A DNA stretch of 64,000 nt from Cohnella baijiui (GTDB lineage Bacteria; Bacillota; Bacilli; Paenibacillales; Paenibacillaceae): assembly GCF_020731285.1 (NCBI RefSeq), contig NZ_JAJFOW010000004.1, forward strand, positions 186,001-250,000, given 5' to 3'. Below, piece by piece: positions 34,606 to 44,256 of the stretch (position 1 is its first letter; each line of letters begins with the position of its first letter). Made by a program: the position numbers and the translations under genes. Under the pieces are notes generated by a model. The model saw only the letters and a program-made list of their open reading frames with translations, was not told the DNA's origin and did no database searches.

Positions 34606-35307
34606 ATGAGCAACGTTCTTGTCATTTATTACAGCGCCTACGGTCATGTGTTCGACATGGCCAAAGCGGCGGCGGACGGGGCTGCGGCATTCGGGAGTGA
34701 AGTTCGGCTGCGCCGCATTGCGGAGATGAAAGCCGAGGCGAACCGGACGCCGTATCAGGATAAGCTTAAAAAGCGCGAATCCGAGTCCGGACTGGCCAAG
34801 CATTTCAAGACGGTCGACCGGTTCGAAAAGTACGAGCGCGCGCTGGAGGTGCAGAAGGACGTTCCATTCGCGACCCATGACGATCTGCGCTGGGCAGACG
34901 GAATCGTCTGGGGTTTCCCGACTTATTTCGGCTTTATGCCTTCGCAAGTGAAGTTGTTTCTGGAGTTCGCCTCCGACCTATGCGCGGACGGAAGCTTGGA
35001 AGGCAAGCCGGCGGGCCTGATCACGAGCTCGGGTTCGATCCATACCGGCCAGGAGGCGACCATCCTCACCTCCATGGTCCCTCTGTTTCATTTCGGCATG
35101 ATCATGGTCGGTCTCCCGTACTCGGAAAATCCGGAATATTTGACGGCGGACGCCATCGGCTGCTCTCCGTACGGAGCGTCGACAGTTGCCGGTCCGGACA
35201 GCTCGCGAACGCCGGACGAACGGGAACTGCTCATGGCCGGACGGCTGGGCCGAAGGGTGGCAGCCGTCGCTTCCGCCCTCCGCGGCAGCGGCTTTCTGTC
35301 GAAATAG
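34606..35307 (+). CDS. WrbA-like flavodoxin-fold NAD(P)H:quinone oxidoreductase
   Basis: A 233-residue flavodoxin-like protein. The FMN loop VIYYSAYGHVFDMA lies near residues 5-18, WADGIVWGFPTYFG forms the second flavin loop, and GSIHTGQE follows. WrbA proteins have about 200 residues; an insertion with KKRESESGLAKHFKTV is extra. Two starts are possible: ATG 34606, chosen because it begins directly at MSNVLVIYYS, and GTG 34567 with GGGAGG upstream. It may donate electrons to an oxygenase of the island. Confidence 0.8.
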   Translation: MSNVLVIYYSAYGHVFDMAKAAADGAAAFGSEVRLRRIAEMKAEANRTPYQDKLKKRESESGLAKHFKTVDRFEKYERALEVQKDVPFATHDDLRWADGIVWGFPTYFGFMPSQVKLFLEFASDLCADGSLEGKPAGLITSSGSIHTGQEATILTSMVPLFHFGMIMVGLPYSENPEYLTADAIGCSPYGASTVAGPDSSRTPDERELLMAGRLGRRVAAVASALRGSGFLSK

Positions 35308-35357
35308 GCCTGTGTGGCCAAAGCGGCCGCCTTAACCCGGGTCAGCCAACCTCTCAG

Positions 35358-35397
35358 CCCGCTTGTCCCGCCCTCCCTGCGGACAGCGGGTCTTTTT
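35358..35397 (+). terminator. Terminator of the three-gene hydrolase unit
   Basis: CCCGCTTGTCC (35358-35368) pairs with GGACAGCGGG (35381-35390) with one bulged T and is followed by TCTTTTT. The remaining gap up to 35692 holds an inverted repeat and a promoter (listed separately). Confidence 0.8.
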
Positions 35398-35475
35398 CGA
35401 TGCTGCGCCGTTTCGATAATTATTCTTCTTTGGTCATTCGGGTACCGAAGCGACTTCCCTGGCGTAGGTAATGTA

Positions 35476-35489
35476 ATGTTATATAACAT
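35476..35489. promoter_or_regulatory. Palindrome ATGTTATATAACAT, candidate operator
   Basis: A perfect 14-bp palindrome about 80 bases upstream of the ABC operon promoter. It shares arms with sites at 31431 and 60578. Confidence 0.5.
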
Positions 35490-35567
35490 AAAATTACGCA
35501 TATTCGTAAACGAAACCAAAATAGAGGCCTGCCCATTGTAATTTCGTACATAAATCATTCCTCTTCG

Positions 35568-35597
35568 TTGAAAGAAAAGAAAATTGCGTAATATAAT
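35568..35597 (+). promoter_or_regulatory. Promoter of the ABC importer operon
   Basis: TTGAAA (35568-35573) and TATAAT (35592-35597) are spaced by 18 bases, about 95 bases before the ATPase start. ATAATGTGAC at the -10 box is also seen near 31302, in the PucR-side intergenic region. Confidence 0.65.
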
Positions 35598-35692
35598 GTG
35601 ACACAAACAGGCGCGTATATGCCAGGCATCGCCGTACAGCGCCGCAAAATGACGGCGGAATGCCGAGTTACTTTTCCTCGGGAGGGATTACG

Positions 35693-36508
35693 ATGAACGC
35701 AACGTTTACAGCAGTGCCGAACCCGGGAACGACGGCGGGGAGAAGCGACGGTTCCGGATCGCTGGTCAGCATGGAGAATATCGGAAAAATTTATCCGAAC
35801 GGCACGATAGCGGTACAAAACGTAAACCTGCGGGCAGGCGAAGGGGAGTTTCTGTGCTTCGTGGGACCGTCGGGGTGCGGAAAATCGACGATTTTCAATA
35901 TGATCGCCGGCTTGACCGGTCACACGTCCGGCCTGCTGTCGGTGCTTGGAACGACTCCGAAGGAGGCGCGCAAGCAGAACGAGATCGCGTTCGTGTTCCA
36001 GGATCACACGCTGCTGCCTTGGTCGAAGCTGATCGACAACGTCACGATGCCGCTCACGCTGCGGGGCGTTCCCAAGAAGGAGCGGGTCCGGGAAGGGGAG
36101 CGGGTGCTCGAGCTGGTCGGGCTGAAAGATTACATGAAGGTGCTGCCCCGCCAGCTTTCGGGCGGGATGAAGATGAGGGTTTCCATCGCCCGGGCGCTCA
36201 TCTCGCGCCCGAAGCTGTTGCTGATGGACGAACCGTTCGGCGCGCTGGACGAAATCACCCGCCAGTCGCTCCAGGACGAACTGCTCAGCATTTGGCGGCA
36301 GGAGAAGAAAATGACGGTGCTGTTCATTACGCACAACGTTTTCGAGGCGGTGTTTCTGTCGACCCGGGTCATCGTCATGACGCCGCGGCCCGGGAAGATC
36401 GCCGATACGATCGACATACCGACGCCGTTTCCGCGAACGGACGATTTCCGGTCTTCGCTGGAGTTCGGTCGGTATGTCCACTCGGTATCGGAGACGCTCA
36501 AGCACTAG
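35693..36508 (+). CDS. NitT/TauT-family ABC transporter ATP-binding protein
   Basis: A 271-residue ATPase. Walker A is GPSGCGKST, the Q-loop is VFQDHTLLPW (typical of nitrate/taurine/THI importers), the signature is LSGGMKMRVSIARAL, and Walker B is LLLMDEPFGALD. ATG 35693 follows CGGGAGGGA. First gene of an importer operon with a permease and a THI5/NMT1-like binding protein. The transporters of this family carry pyrimidine precursors, sulfonates, nitrate, purine-like bases or phthalate. Confidence 0.93.
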   Translation: MNATFTAVPNPGTTAGRSDGSGSLVSMENIGKIYPNGTIAVQNVNLRAGEGEFLCFVGPSGCGKSTIFNMIAGLTGHTSGLLSVLGTTPKEARKQNEIAFVFQDHTLLPWSKLIDNVTMPLTLRGVPKKERVREGERVLELVGLKDYMKVLPRQLSGGMKMRVSIARALISRPKLLLMDEPFGALDEITRQSLQDELLSIWRQEKKMTVLFITHNVFEAVFLSTRVIVMTPRPGKIADTIDIPTPFPRTDDFRSSLEFGRYVHSVSETLKH

Positions 36509-36585
36509 CGCCGCGACGGGCGGAACCGCCGCGCCTCGCGGCGAGGCGGACGAGTCAAATTTCGCAGTTCGAAAGGAGAAGGAGC

Positions 36586-37488
36586 ATGGAGAAGTTGGTT
36601 GCCAGTGTAAACGTGTTGCCGGAGCAGGAGAGCGGCGCATCGCCATCCCTGCCGGCCGCGCCGTCGGCGCCTGCGGGCCGGCGATGGGGTTCGTCGTCCG
36701 AGACGCTGCTGAAGAAGTTCGTTTCGCGAGTCGTGCCTCCGCTGGTCGTGTTCGTTCTGTTCATGGCGATCTGGGAGATTGCGATCCGCGTCGCCGGCGT
36801 CAAGCCGTACTTGTTCCCGAAGCCGTCGGACATCGTGAAGGCCGCTTCGGAGAACGGGCACAATCTGCTCATTTCCGTTCGGACGACGATCGCCGAGTCC
36901 GTGCTCGGGTTCGCGCTCAGCGTCGTGCTCGGGGTCGCGTTCGCGATCGTGCTGGCGCTGTCCAAGACGGTGGAGCGGAGCGTCTACCCGTACGCGATCG
37001 TCCTGCAGACGATCCCGATCGTCGCGGTCGCTCCGATCATCGTCATCTGGTTCGGAGCCGGGATGAACGCCATCGTCATGATTGCGTTCCTGATCGCATT
37101 TTTCCCGATTTTATCCAATACGCTGATCGGCCTCAATTCCACGGAAACGAACATGAAAAACTTGTTCTACCTCTACAACGCGACCAAGTGGCAGACGATC
37201 TGGCGGCTGCGCATTCCCGCGGCGATGCCGTACATTCTTGCCGGCATGAAAATCTCCTGCTCGCTGTCGGTCGTCGGCGCCATCGTCGGGGAGTACATCG
37301 CGGGGATCGGCGGGCTTCAGGGCGGTCTCGGATACGCGATCACGGTCGCGTCGACGCGGCTGCAAACCGCCTACCTGTTCGCTTGCGGATTGACCGCGGC
37401 CGTCATGGGAATCGTCTTCTTCTTGCTGATCAACGCCTTGTCGAACCGGCTGCTCCGGTCCTGGCACGACTCCGCCATCAACAATTGA
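36586..37488 (+). CDS. NitT/TauT-family ABC transporter permease
   Basis: A 300-residue inner-membrane protein with a disordered N-terminal stretch (about 1-45), then six membrane helices. The EAA loop of type I permeases is in ...YLYNATKWQTIWRLRIPAAMPYILAG. ATG 36586 was chosen since AAAGGAGAAGGAG precedes it. It pairs with the ATPase and the lipoprotein downstream. Confidence 0.92.
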   Translation: MEKLVASVNVLPEQESGASPSLPAAPSAPAGRRWGSSSETLLKKFVSRVVPPLVVFVLFMAIWEIAIRVAGVKPYLFPKPSDIVKAASENGHNLLISVRTTIAESVLGFALSVVLGVAFAIVLALSKTVERSVYPYAIVLQTIPIVAVAPIIVIWFGAGMNAIVMIAFLIAFFPILSNTLIGLNSTETNMKNLFYLYNATKWQTIWRLRIPAAMPYILAGMKISCSLSVVGAIVGEYIAGIGGLQGGLGYAITVASTRLQTAYLFACGLTAAVMGIVFFLLINALSNRLLRSWHDSAINN

Positions 37489-37544
37489 ACCGCGCCAAAA
37501 CGCGAGCGACGCAAGTCGACGGCCAACGGGAGGGAAGGACATCC

Positions 37545-38615
37545 ATGATTCGAACGCAAACCAAAACAAAAATCAGCTTCATCGTCGCCGTTGTGTTCAT
37601 GCTGACGATCGCCGTCGGGTGCTCATCGGGAAGGAACGATTCCGAATCCTCCGCTTCGCCGAGCTCCGCGGCGCCGGAGGGCGCGACGCCCGAAAGCACG
37701 GCCGGCGCGGCAGGCGATTCGCAAACGCTGCAGAAAGCCCATCTGGTCGAAGCGTGGTACGCCAAAGGTGAGGATGGCGGCTATTTCGCGGCACTCCAGC
37801 AAGGCTACTACAAAGACGCCGGCGTCGACATGACGATTCAGCCGGGCGGGCCGCAAGTGTCCGGACTCCAGCTCGTCGCTTCGGGCAAGGCCGACTTCGG
37901 CATCTCGTACGCCGACGACATTTTGCGGGCGCGGGAGCAAGGCATTCCGGTCGTCGGCCTGCTGGCCGGCTTCCAGTTCACGCCGCAGGTGCTCGTTTAT
38001 CATGCGGAAGACGACATCAAAGGATTCGAAGATTTGAAGGGCCGCACGGTTTTCATCCAGCCTGGGGCGCTCTACTGGGAGTACGTCAAGTCCAAATACA
38101 AGCTGACCGACGTGAATGAGCTCAACTACACGGGTCAACTCGTCAATTTTATCAAAACGAAAGGCTCGCTCAACCAGGGCTACATCACCAACGAGCCTTA
38201 CTCGCTCGGCCAGCAGGGCATCGACGTGAAGACGCTGAAGATCGCCGATTCCGGCTACGCGAATTATTGCGACGTCCTGTTTACGACCGAAGATTATTTG
38301 AAAAAACACCCGGACATCGTCGAGGCGGTCGTACAGGCGAGCCAGAAAGGCTGGTCCTATTATCTCGACAACTACAAGAGCGTCAATCCTTTTATCCAGA
38401 CCTACAACAAGGACATGACGATCGAAGCGATGAACTACGAGGCGGAGCAGGAGACGCCGTTCATTCTGAACGACGAGACGAAGGCGAACGGCATCGGTTA
38501 TATGACGCTGGACCGCTGGAAAACCGTTCAGGACCAACTGCTGCAAATCGGCGGTCTGAAGGGCGAGCAGGACGTTTCCAAGGCGTTTGCGACGGACTAT
38601 TTGACCAAACCGTAA
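37545..38615 (+). CDS. THI5/NMT1-like ABC substrate-binding lipoprotein (1)
   Basis: A 356-residue binding protein. The lipobox ends VGC at residue 26 and a Ser/Ala/Pro linker follows. The NMT1/THI5 fold shows GGYFAALQQGYYKDAGVDMTI, LVASGKADFGISYADD and TNEPYSLGQQGID. It is paralogous to the protein at 60759 (same order of motifs). Its ligand is unknown, but proteins of this class bind planar N-heterocycles. ATG 37545 follows GGGAGGGAAGG. Confidence 0.9.
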   Translation: MIRTQTKTKISFIVAVVFMLTIAVGCSSGRNDSESSASPSSAAPEGATPESTAGAAGDSQTLQKAHLVEAWYAKGEDGGYFAALQQGYYKDAGVDMTIQPGGPQVSGLQLVASGKADFGISYADDILRAREQGIPVVGLLAGFQFTPQVLVYHAEDDIKGFEDLKGRTVFIQPGALYWEYVKSKYKLTDVNELNYTGQLVNFIKTKGSLNQGYITNEPYSLGQQGIDVKTLKIADSGYANYCDVLFTTEDYLKKHPDIVEAVVQASQKGWSYYLDNYKSVNPFIQTYNKDMTIEAMNYEAEQETPFILNDETKANGIGYMTLDRWKTVQDQLLQIGGLKGEQDVSKAFATDYLTKP

Positions 38616-38640
38616 CGGTTCGAAAGGAGGTGAGAAGGCC

Positions 38641-39423
38641 GTGCGCAAGCTGGGAAATGGGCGAAATTACTGGCGCGTGTCGCGGGACCGGGTCGACTTG
38701 CGCAGAGGCGCGCACCCGCCCCTGTCCGTCGCGTTCGCGGCGCAGCCGCAACGCCTGGAGCTGGATCTGGCCCGCAGCGCGATCGTCGTCGTCGACATGC
38801 AGAACGATTTTTGCGTGCCGGGGGGGTGGCTTTCTTCCATCGGGGTCGACCCGTCCCCGCTGCTTGCCCCGGCCCGGCCGCTAAATCGGCTGCTGCCCGT
38901 CCTGCGCCGGGCCGGCGTTCCGGTCATCTGGCTGAACTGGGGCAACCGCGCGGACCGGATGAACCTGAGCCCCTCGGTACTGCACGTTTACAACCCGGAC
39001 GGCGAAAGCAACGGGATCGGCAGCCCGCTGCCGGGCGGCGGCTCCCGCGTGCTGGAGAAAGGGAGCTGGGGCGCATCGCTGGTCGAAGCGCTCGTTCCCG
39101 GCCCGGACGACGTTTGGGTTGACAAATACCGGATCAGCGGGTTTTGGGATACGCCGCTCGACAGCATTCTGCGCAATCTCGGCGCGACGACGTTGTTTTT
39201 CGCCGGGATCAACTTGGACCAATGCGTCATGCACACGCTGCAGGACGCGGTATGTCTCGGATACGACGCCGTTCTGCTGGAGGATTGCTGCGCGACCACC
39301 TCGCCTTCGTACTGCACGGAGGCGACTTTATACAATATCAAACAATGCTACGGCTTCGTCGCCGGCTCCGAGTCTTTGCTCGGCGCGATGGCGGCCATAG
39401 TCGGGAAGGTAGATGCCAAATGA
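38641..39423 (+). CDS. Isochorismatase-like cysteine hydrolase
   Basis: A 260-residue member of the isochorismatase/cysteine-hydrolase fold, which includes N-carbamoylsarcosine amidase, ureidoacrylate amidohydrolase and maleamate amidase. The catalytic triad fits Asp52 (VVDMQNDF), Lys162 (VDKYRISGF) and Cys195 (NLDQCVMHT). The start is GTG 38641 behind AAAGGAGGTG. The cupin gene overlaps its stop by ATGA. It probably hydrolyses an amide or carbamoyl group in the unknown pathway. Confidence 0.87.
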   Translation: MRKLGNGRNYWRVSRDRVDLRRGAHPPLSVAFAAQPQRLELDLARSAIVVVDMQNDFCVPGGWLSSIGVDPSPLLAPARPLNRLLPVLRRAGVPVIWLNWGNRADRMNLSPSVLHVYNPDGESNGIGSPLPGGGSRVLEKGSWGASLVEALVPGPDDVWVDKYRISGFWDTPLDSILRNLGATTLFFAGINLDQCVMHTLQDAVCLGYDAVLLEDCCATTSPSYCTEATLYNIKQCYGFVAGSESLLGAMAAIVGKVDAK

Positions 39424-39869
39424 AGATTCCTTCGCTTGTATTAGGCAGTTTAGAGAGCTGCCCGGTTCGCAAAATATCCGCCAACGATTCGAACAAATTC
39501 GTGCTGCTCTGCGACGGGACGCAAGTTCCGTTCGTGTCCGTCGTCGAAATATTCGACAAGGGCGGGCAGACGCCTCCGAACGAGCATGCGGAAGCGTACG
39601 AGTATTTTTACGTGCTGGAGGGAGAAGGCGTCGCCATCGTGGGCGATTCGGAGGCGCCGATCGGCAAAGGCTCGTATTTCGTCGTTCCTCCCGGCAACAA
39701 CCATCAGGTGCGCAATACCGGAGAGAACCGGCTGTACGTGCTGACGACGATGGTGCCGGACGAGAAATTTTCCGATCTGATCAAATCGGGCCCCGAAGCC
39801 GAGCTGGACGAGGAGGATATGCGTGCTCTGAGCGGTGTTCGCGCCGCAGGGCTCGAAGCGGGCATCTGA
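39420..39869 (+). CDS. Cupin-domain protein
   Basis: A 149-residue single-cupin protein. The motif set PPNEHAEAYEYFYVLEGEG and PGNNHQVRNTGENRL gives the two conserved cupin motifs, with His and Glu ligands for a metal. ATG overlaps the preceding stop, so both are co-translated. It could be an isomerase or dioxygenase of the pathway, or a ligand sensor. Confidence 0.85.
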   Translation: MKIPSLVLGSLESCPVRKISANDSNKFVLLCDGTQVPFVSVVEIFDKGGQTPPNEHAEAYEYFYVLEGEGVAIVGDSEAPIGKGSYFVVPPGNNHQVRNTGENRLYVLTTMVPDEKFSDLIKSGPEAELDEEDMRALSGVRAAGLEAGI

Positions 39870-39933
39870 TACGCAGCATCGCGCGGAGGGTTTTCGTCCT
39901 GCCGGACTTATAGAGAGAGATGGAGGAAAACAG

Positions 39934-41127
39934 ATGCAGAGCGGATGGAATGCCTATATAAAGGAGGATTTGATTGTAGAGCCGACCGGCAAGGGGGCGC
40001 TTAGCAAGCTCGATTTCGCGGTTAAAGACGTATTCGCGATCGCCGGCCACGCGAATTCTGCAGGCAACCCGGACTGGCTGGACAGCCACGGGCCCGCCGC
40101 GGCTAATGCGGAAGCGGTGGATCGGCTGCTTCGGCAAGGCGCTCGCGTCAAAGGAGCGGCCATTACCGATGAGTTGATGTTCAGTCTGAACGGAGAAAAC
40201 CATTATTACGGAACGCCGGTCAACCCTTGCGCTCCCAACTGCATCCCGGGAGGCTCTTCGAGCGGCTCGGCCGTGGCGGTGGCGGCGGGGCAGGCGGACT
40301 TCGCCCTCGGCACGGATACCGGCGGCTCGGTTCGCGTTCCGTCTTCCTATTGCGGCCTGTTCGGCATCCGCCCGACGCACGGCCTCGTTCCGAGCGGCGG
40401 CGTCATTCCGCTGGCCGAGAGTTTCGACACGGTCGGCTGGATGGCTCGGGATGCGGAAACGCTGCGGCGCGTCGGGCAAGTGCTGATCGGCGCCGAGGAC
40501 AAAGGCGGCGAATTCCGCCGGTTGATCGTGGCCGACGATGCTTGGGCGATCGCCGATAAGAATTGCGGGCAAGTACTAGCCGGCTCGTTGGCCGTTCTCG
40601 AGCGGGTGATGGACAACCGCCGCGTGACGTTAGCATCGAAAGGACTTGCCGATTGGGCCGCCGCGTTCCGGACGCTGCAAGGATACGAGATTTGGTCCGC
40701 GCACGGCGAATGGATCGCGGAACGCAAGCCGCGCTTCGGCCCCGGCATCGCCGAACGGTTCGTCTGGGCGAGCACGCTTCGGCGCGAAGATTACGATCGC
40801 GCGCTGCCCGTTCGCGAGCGCATTCGCGAGGAGCTTGGGGCTCTGCTCGGCGACGACGGGCTGCTCGTCATCCCGACGGCGCCGTGCGCGGCACCGCGCA
40901 TCGGACTGGCGGGCGCCGAGATCGAACGGACGCGCACGAAGGTGATGCAGCTGTCCTGCATCGCCGGACTTGGCGGGCTGCCGCAAGTGACGATGCCGTT
41001 TCGCAGCCGCGATGGACTGCCCGTCGGCCTCTCGTTCATCGCCGGGCCTCGCCGGGATTTGCGGCTGCTGCGGTGGGTCGGCGAAGCGGCTGTTCGAACG
41101 CTTCGGGGGCAGCCGGTCACCGGCTGA
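39934..41127 (+). CDS. Amidase-signature hydrolase
   Basis: A 397-residue amidase-signature enzyme with a Ser-cisSer-Lys triad: Lys31 (FAVKDVF), the Gly/Ser loop GGSSSGSAV near 107-113 and nucleophile Ser132 (DTGGSVRVP). The short length and FAVKDVFAIAGHANSAGNPDWL resemble AMI1/indoleacetamide-hydrolase-like amidases, not the GatA type. ATG 39934 is behind TGGAGG. It should cleave a carboxamide, biuret or ureido compound. Confidence 0.9.
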   Translation: MQSGWNAYIKEDLIVEPTGKGALSKLDFAVKDVFAIAGHANSAGNPDWLDSHGPAAANAEAVDRLLRQGARVKGAAITDELMFSLNGENHYYGTPVNPCAPNCIPGGSSSGSAVAVAAGQADFALGTDTGGSVRVPSSYCGLFGIRPTHGLVPSGGVIPLAESFDTVGWMARDAETLRRVGQVLIGAEDKGGEFRRLIVADDAWAIADKNCGQVLAGSLAVLERVMDNRRVTLASKGLADWAAAFRTLQGYEIWSAHGEWIAERKPRFGPGIAERFVWASTLRREDYDRALPVRERIREELGALLGDDGLLVIPTAPCAAPRIGLAGAEIERTRTKVMQLSCIAGLGGLPQVTMPFRSRDGLPVGLSFIAGPRRDLRLLRWVGEAAVRTLRGQPVTG

Positions 41128-41210
41128 TCGCCGCGAACGCCATGAGCGCAGGCGAGCCGGCCGGGCCGACCCGATTCCGGCGGCCATCATCGACAAAAGG
41201 GAGTGTGCCT

Positions 41211-42035
41211 ATGTTCACACGATATGAAGGAGTGGCCTGGGAGGAGCGCTTCCTGCCTCGGTTGACCGGCAAACAGATCAAGGAGCTGCCGAAGGAAAAA
41301 GCGCTCGTCATCCTGCCGATCGGCGCCGTCGAGCAGCACGGGCCGCATCTTCCCGTCATGACGGACGCGCTCATCGGCGAGGCGACGCTGACGCAGGCGC
41401 TGGAGATGCTGCCAACGGATGCGCAGGTGTGGCTGCTGCCGCCGATCGCCTACGGCAAGAGCAATGAGCATCTCGGCTTTCCCGGTACCGTGTCGATCTC
41501 CGCGTCGACGCTGCAGGGACTCGTTATGGACATCGCGGCAAGCCTGAAGCTGAGCGGCTTCGGCAAGCTGCTGCTGTTCAATACGCATGGCGGCAACGTC
41601 GACTTGTTGAACGTTGTCTCTCGCGAAATTCGGATCGCGCACGACATGACCGTTTTCTATTTGTCGCCTTCCAGCTTGGGCGGCGCGGAGGGAGTGATCG
41701 ATCCGGAGGAGCTCGAATACGGGATTCACGGCGGCGACTACGAGACGTCGATCGTCATGGCGATCAAGCCCGGCTGGGTGCAGGAGCAATTTCTCGTCTC
41801 GGAGCTGCCGGCGATGGGCGGCAAAAAGTTCCTGACGCTGGAAGGCCGAATCCGCTTCGCCTGGCGAATGGCGGACATTTCCGCCACCGGCATCTGCGGC
41901 GACGCCACCAAGGCGACGGCGGCCAAGGGCGAGATCGTCCAGATGAGGGTGACCGCCATCCTGGCCGAAGCGCTCGCGGAGCTATGCGAGTTCGATATCG
42001 CCGACGTCCGGGGCGTTGCGGAGGGAACGCGATGA
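41211..42035 (+). CDS. Creatininase-family amidohydrolase
   Basis: A 274-residue metallo-amidohydrolase of the creatininase/ArfB/MftE fold. The metal motif ILPIGAVEQHGPHLPVMTD gives Glu41, His43 and Asp52. NEHLGFPGT, NTHGGN and GGDYET follow. Members open cyclic amides (creatinine to creatine, FAPy deformylation). ATG 41211 is behind AAAGGGAG. The FAH-family gene overlaps by ATGA. It probably hydrolyses a ring amide. Confidence 0.9.
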   Translation: MFTRYEGVAWEERFLPRLTGKQIKELPKEKALVILPIGAVEQHGPHLPVMTDALIGEATLTQALEMLPTDAQVWLLPPIAYGKSNEHLGFPGTVSISASTLQGLVMDIAASLKLSGFGKLLLFNTHGGNVDLLNVVSREIRIAHDMTVFYLSPSSLGGAEGVIDPEELEYGIHGGDYETSIVMAIKPGWVQEQFLVSELPAMGGKKFLTLEGRIRFAWRMADISATGICGDATKATAAKGEIVQMRVTAILAEALAELCEFDIADVRGVAEGTR

Positions 42036-42913
42036 GGCTCGCGACGATTGCGCTTAGCGGCAAGGAGGAAGCCGCCGTCGTTGCGGCGGACGGCCTCGTA
42101 CCGATTCGCCTGCTGAACGAGGCGGCGGGAACCGGCTGGAGCGCGACCGTGGCGGAGCTGCTCGAGCGGGGCGAGCTGGAAACGCTCGTTGGCTGGCTCG
42201 GTGCGGAAGGGGGTTCCTTGCTTAAGCGGCTGGATGTGATCCCGTTCGCTCAGGCCGCCTATGCGCCGCTTTATCGCCGCCCCCGCAAAATATGGGGAAT
42301 CGGGGCCAACTACCGAGCCAAGGCCGCGGACATGAACGTCGTCCCGCCCGATGCGGAGCCGATCTGCTTCCTGAAGCCGGACACGAGCCTGATCGGTCCC
42401 GGCGATGAGATCGAGCTGCCTGCCGAGGAGGGCCGGTTCACGGCCGAAGCGGAGCTCGGCATCGTCATCGGCCGGAGGTGCAAATACGTGAGCGAAGCCG
42501 AGGCCCCCGGCGTCGTGGCGGGCTTCGCGGCGACGCTCGACATGACGGCGCAGCATCTGCACGCGCGCAACCCGCGTTTTCTCGGCCGCTCCAAAAGCTG
42601 CGACACGTTTTTCAGCTTCGGGCCCGAACTGATCGCTCCGGACGAGATCGAAGATCTCGGGGCGCTGCGCGTGGAAACCGCGCTGAACGGGTGCGTGACG
42701 CACAGCGCCACGGTCGCCGACATGATCTATTCGGTCTGGTTCATCGTCTCTTATTTCTCGCGGATGATGACGCTGCTTCCCGGCGATGTCATCATGACCG
42801 GCACCCCGGGCTCGACGGACATCCGCGACGGCGACGTCGCCGAGTGCCGGATCGGCGGTTTCGCCCCGCTGGTCAATCCCGTGCGGCTTGAGGCGGTGCA
42901 AGAACGCCAATAA
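42032..42913 (+). CDS. Fumarylacetoacetate-hydrolase-family protein
   Basis: A 293-residue FAH-fold enzyme. The family motifs are CFLKPDTSLIGPGDEIELP, EAELGIVIGR, GFAATLDMTAQ and GDVIMTGTPG. Members cleave C-C bonds of 1,3-diketo acids or hydrate/decarboxylate ring-cleavage products. The N-terminal ~70 residues form the usual cap. The start ATG overlaps the creatininase stop. Confidence 0.9.
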   Translation: MRLATIALSGKEEAAVVAADGLVPIRLLNEAAGTGWSATVAELLERGELETLVGWLGAEGGSLLKRLDVIPFAQAAYAPLYRRPRKIWGIGANYRAKAADMNVVPPDAEPICFLKPDTSLIGPGDEIELPAEEGRFTAEAELGIVIGRRCKYVSEAEAPGVVAGFAATLDMTAQHLHARNPRFLGRSKSCDTFFSFGPELIAPDEIEDLGALRVETALNGCVTHSATVADMIYSVWFIVSYFSRMMTLLPGDVIMTGTPGSTDIRDGDVAECRIGGFAPLVNPVRLEAVQERQ

Positions 42914-42936
42914 CGAAAGAAGGCAGGTAGAGGGGC

Positions 42937-44256
42937 ATGACATACGCTTGGAAGCTCGAGGCGGAAGCCGGTCTCGACGGCATTCCGGTTTATACGGACG
43001 AATCGACGGTCGAGAAGCTTTCGAAAGATTTTTACTGGTATTCGCCGGTGCTGGACAAAAAGCTGAAGGACAAAAAAGCCGACGCCATCATCGCCCCGCG
43101 AAGCGAGAGCGAGGTGGAGGCGGCGCTCGTCTTCGCCTGCCGTCATCGCCTCCCGTTGACAGTGCGCGGGGCCGGCACGGGCAACTACGGCCAGGCCATT
43201 CCGCTGGAGGGCGGCATCGTCCTGGATTTGAGCGGGCTCGACCGCATCATCGAGATCGGTGCAGGCTACGCGCGGGTTCAATGCGGCGTCAAGCTGGGCG
43301 CGCTGGAGAAAAAGGCGCGGGAAGAAGGCCAGGAGCTGCGCATCTACCCGAGCACGTACGCCAAGGCAACGGTTGGCGGCTTCGTGTGCGGCGGCTCCGG
43401 CGGCGTCGGGTCGATTGCGTGGGGCAATCTGTGGGACGGCAACGTGCTCGGCGCGGTCGTCTACACGATGGAGGAGCGTCCGCGCCGGCTGGAGATCGAA
43501 GGGACCGACCTTTTCGACTACATCCACAATTACGGAACTACGGGCATCATGACGGAGGTCGTCCTTCCGTTGGCGCCGCGGCGCGACTGGATGCAGACGG
43601 TGATCGAGTTCGACGACTTCGAATCGGCGCTGCGGTTCGGAGAGGCGCTCGCCCGCGACGGCAGCGTTCCGAAGCGGCTCGTCACGCCGATCGAGTGGCC
43701 GCTTCCTTCGTTTTTCCTCCCGCTGCGCAAAGTGCTGATGCCTAACAAGTCGGTCGTCTTCGCGGAGACGGACGGGAGCTCGCTGCCGCAGCTGGAGCGT
43801 TTGGCCGCCGAATTCGGCGGAGGCGTCGGCCACGTCATTCCTCCGGAAATGTACCGCAAGTCGATCGGCCTGTCCGATTTTACTTGGAACCATACGACGC
43901 TGTGGGCGCTGAAGGCCGACCCTGCCCATACGTATTTGCAGGCCGGCTTCGCGCCCGACCGCTACCTGGAGCAGCTCCGCACGCTCAAAGGGGTGTTCGG
44001 CGACGAACTGCTGATGCATTTCGAATGGGTGCTCGGCGGCGGGCAGCTGCTGCCGAACGCGCTGCCGGTCGTCCGGTTCACGACGGAGGAGCGCCTGTAC
44101 GAGATCATCGGCACGTGCCGCTCCATCGGCGTCGAAATTTACGATCCGCATACGTGGCTGCTGGACAACGGAGGGCGCGGGGCGGTGCCGGGCATGCGCC
44201 TGCGCAAGAAGCTGAACGATCCGCTCGGCCTGCTCAATCCCGGCAAAATCGGCTAA
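42937..44256 (+). CDS. FAD-binding oxidoreductase (GlcD/VAO type)
   Basis: A 439-residue flavoprotein with an FAD-binding type 4 (PCMH) domain: IAPRSESEVEAALVFACRHRLPLTVRGAGTGNYGQ and IPLEGGIVLDLSGLDRI. The C-terminal substrate domain ends in RKKLNDPLGLLNPGKIG, as in FAD-linked oxidases. It probably oxidises a hydroxy-acid or amine of the pathway. ATG 42937 is near a purine-rich stretch (GAAAGAAGGCAGGTAGAGG). It lies within the same operon as the flanking hydrolases. Confidence 0.88.
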   Translation: MTYAWKLEAEAGLDGIPVYTDESTVEKLSKDFYWYSPVLDKKLKDKKADAIIAPRSESEVEAALVFACRHRLPLTVRGAGTGNYGQAIPLEGGIVLDLSGLDRIIEIGAGYARVQCGVKLGALEKKAREEGQELRIYPSTYAKATVGGFVCGGSGGVGSIAWGNLWDGNVLGAVVYTMEERPRRLEIEGTDLFDYIHNYGTTGIMTEVVLPLAPRRDWMQTVIEFDDFESALRFGEALARDGSVPKRLVTPIEWPLPSFFLPLRKVLMPNKSVVFAETDGSSLPQLERLAAEFGGGVGHVIPPEMYRKSIGLSDFTWNHTTLWALKADPAHTYLQAGFAPDRYLEQLRTLKGVFGDELLMHFEWVLGGGQLLPNALPVVRFTTEERLYEIIGTCRSIGVEIYDPHTWLLDNGGRGAVPGMRLRKKLNDPLGLLNPGKIG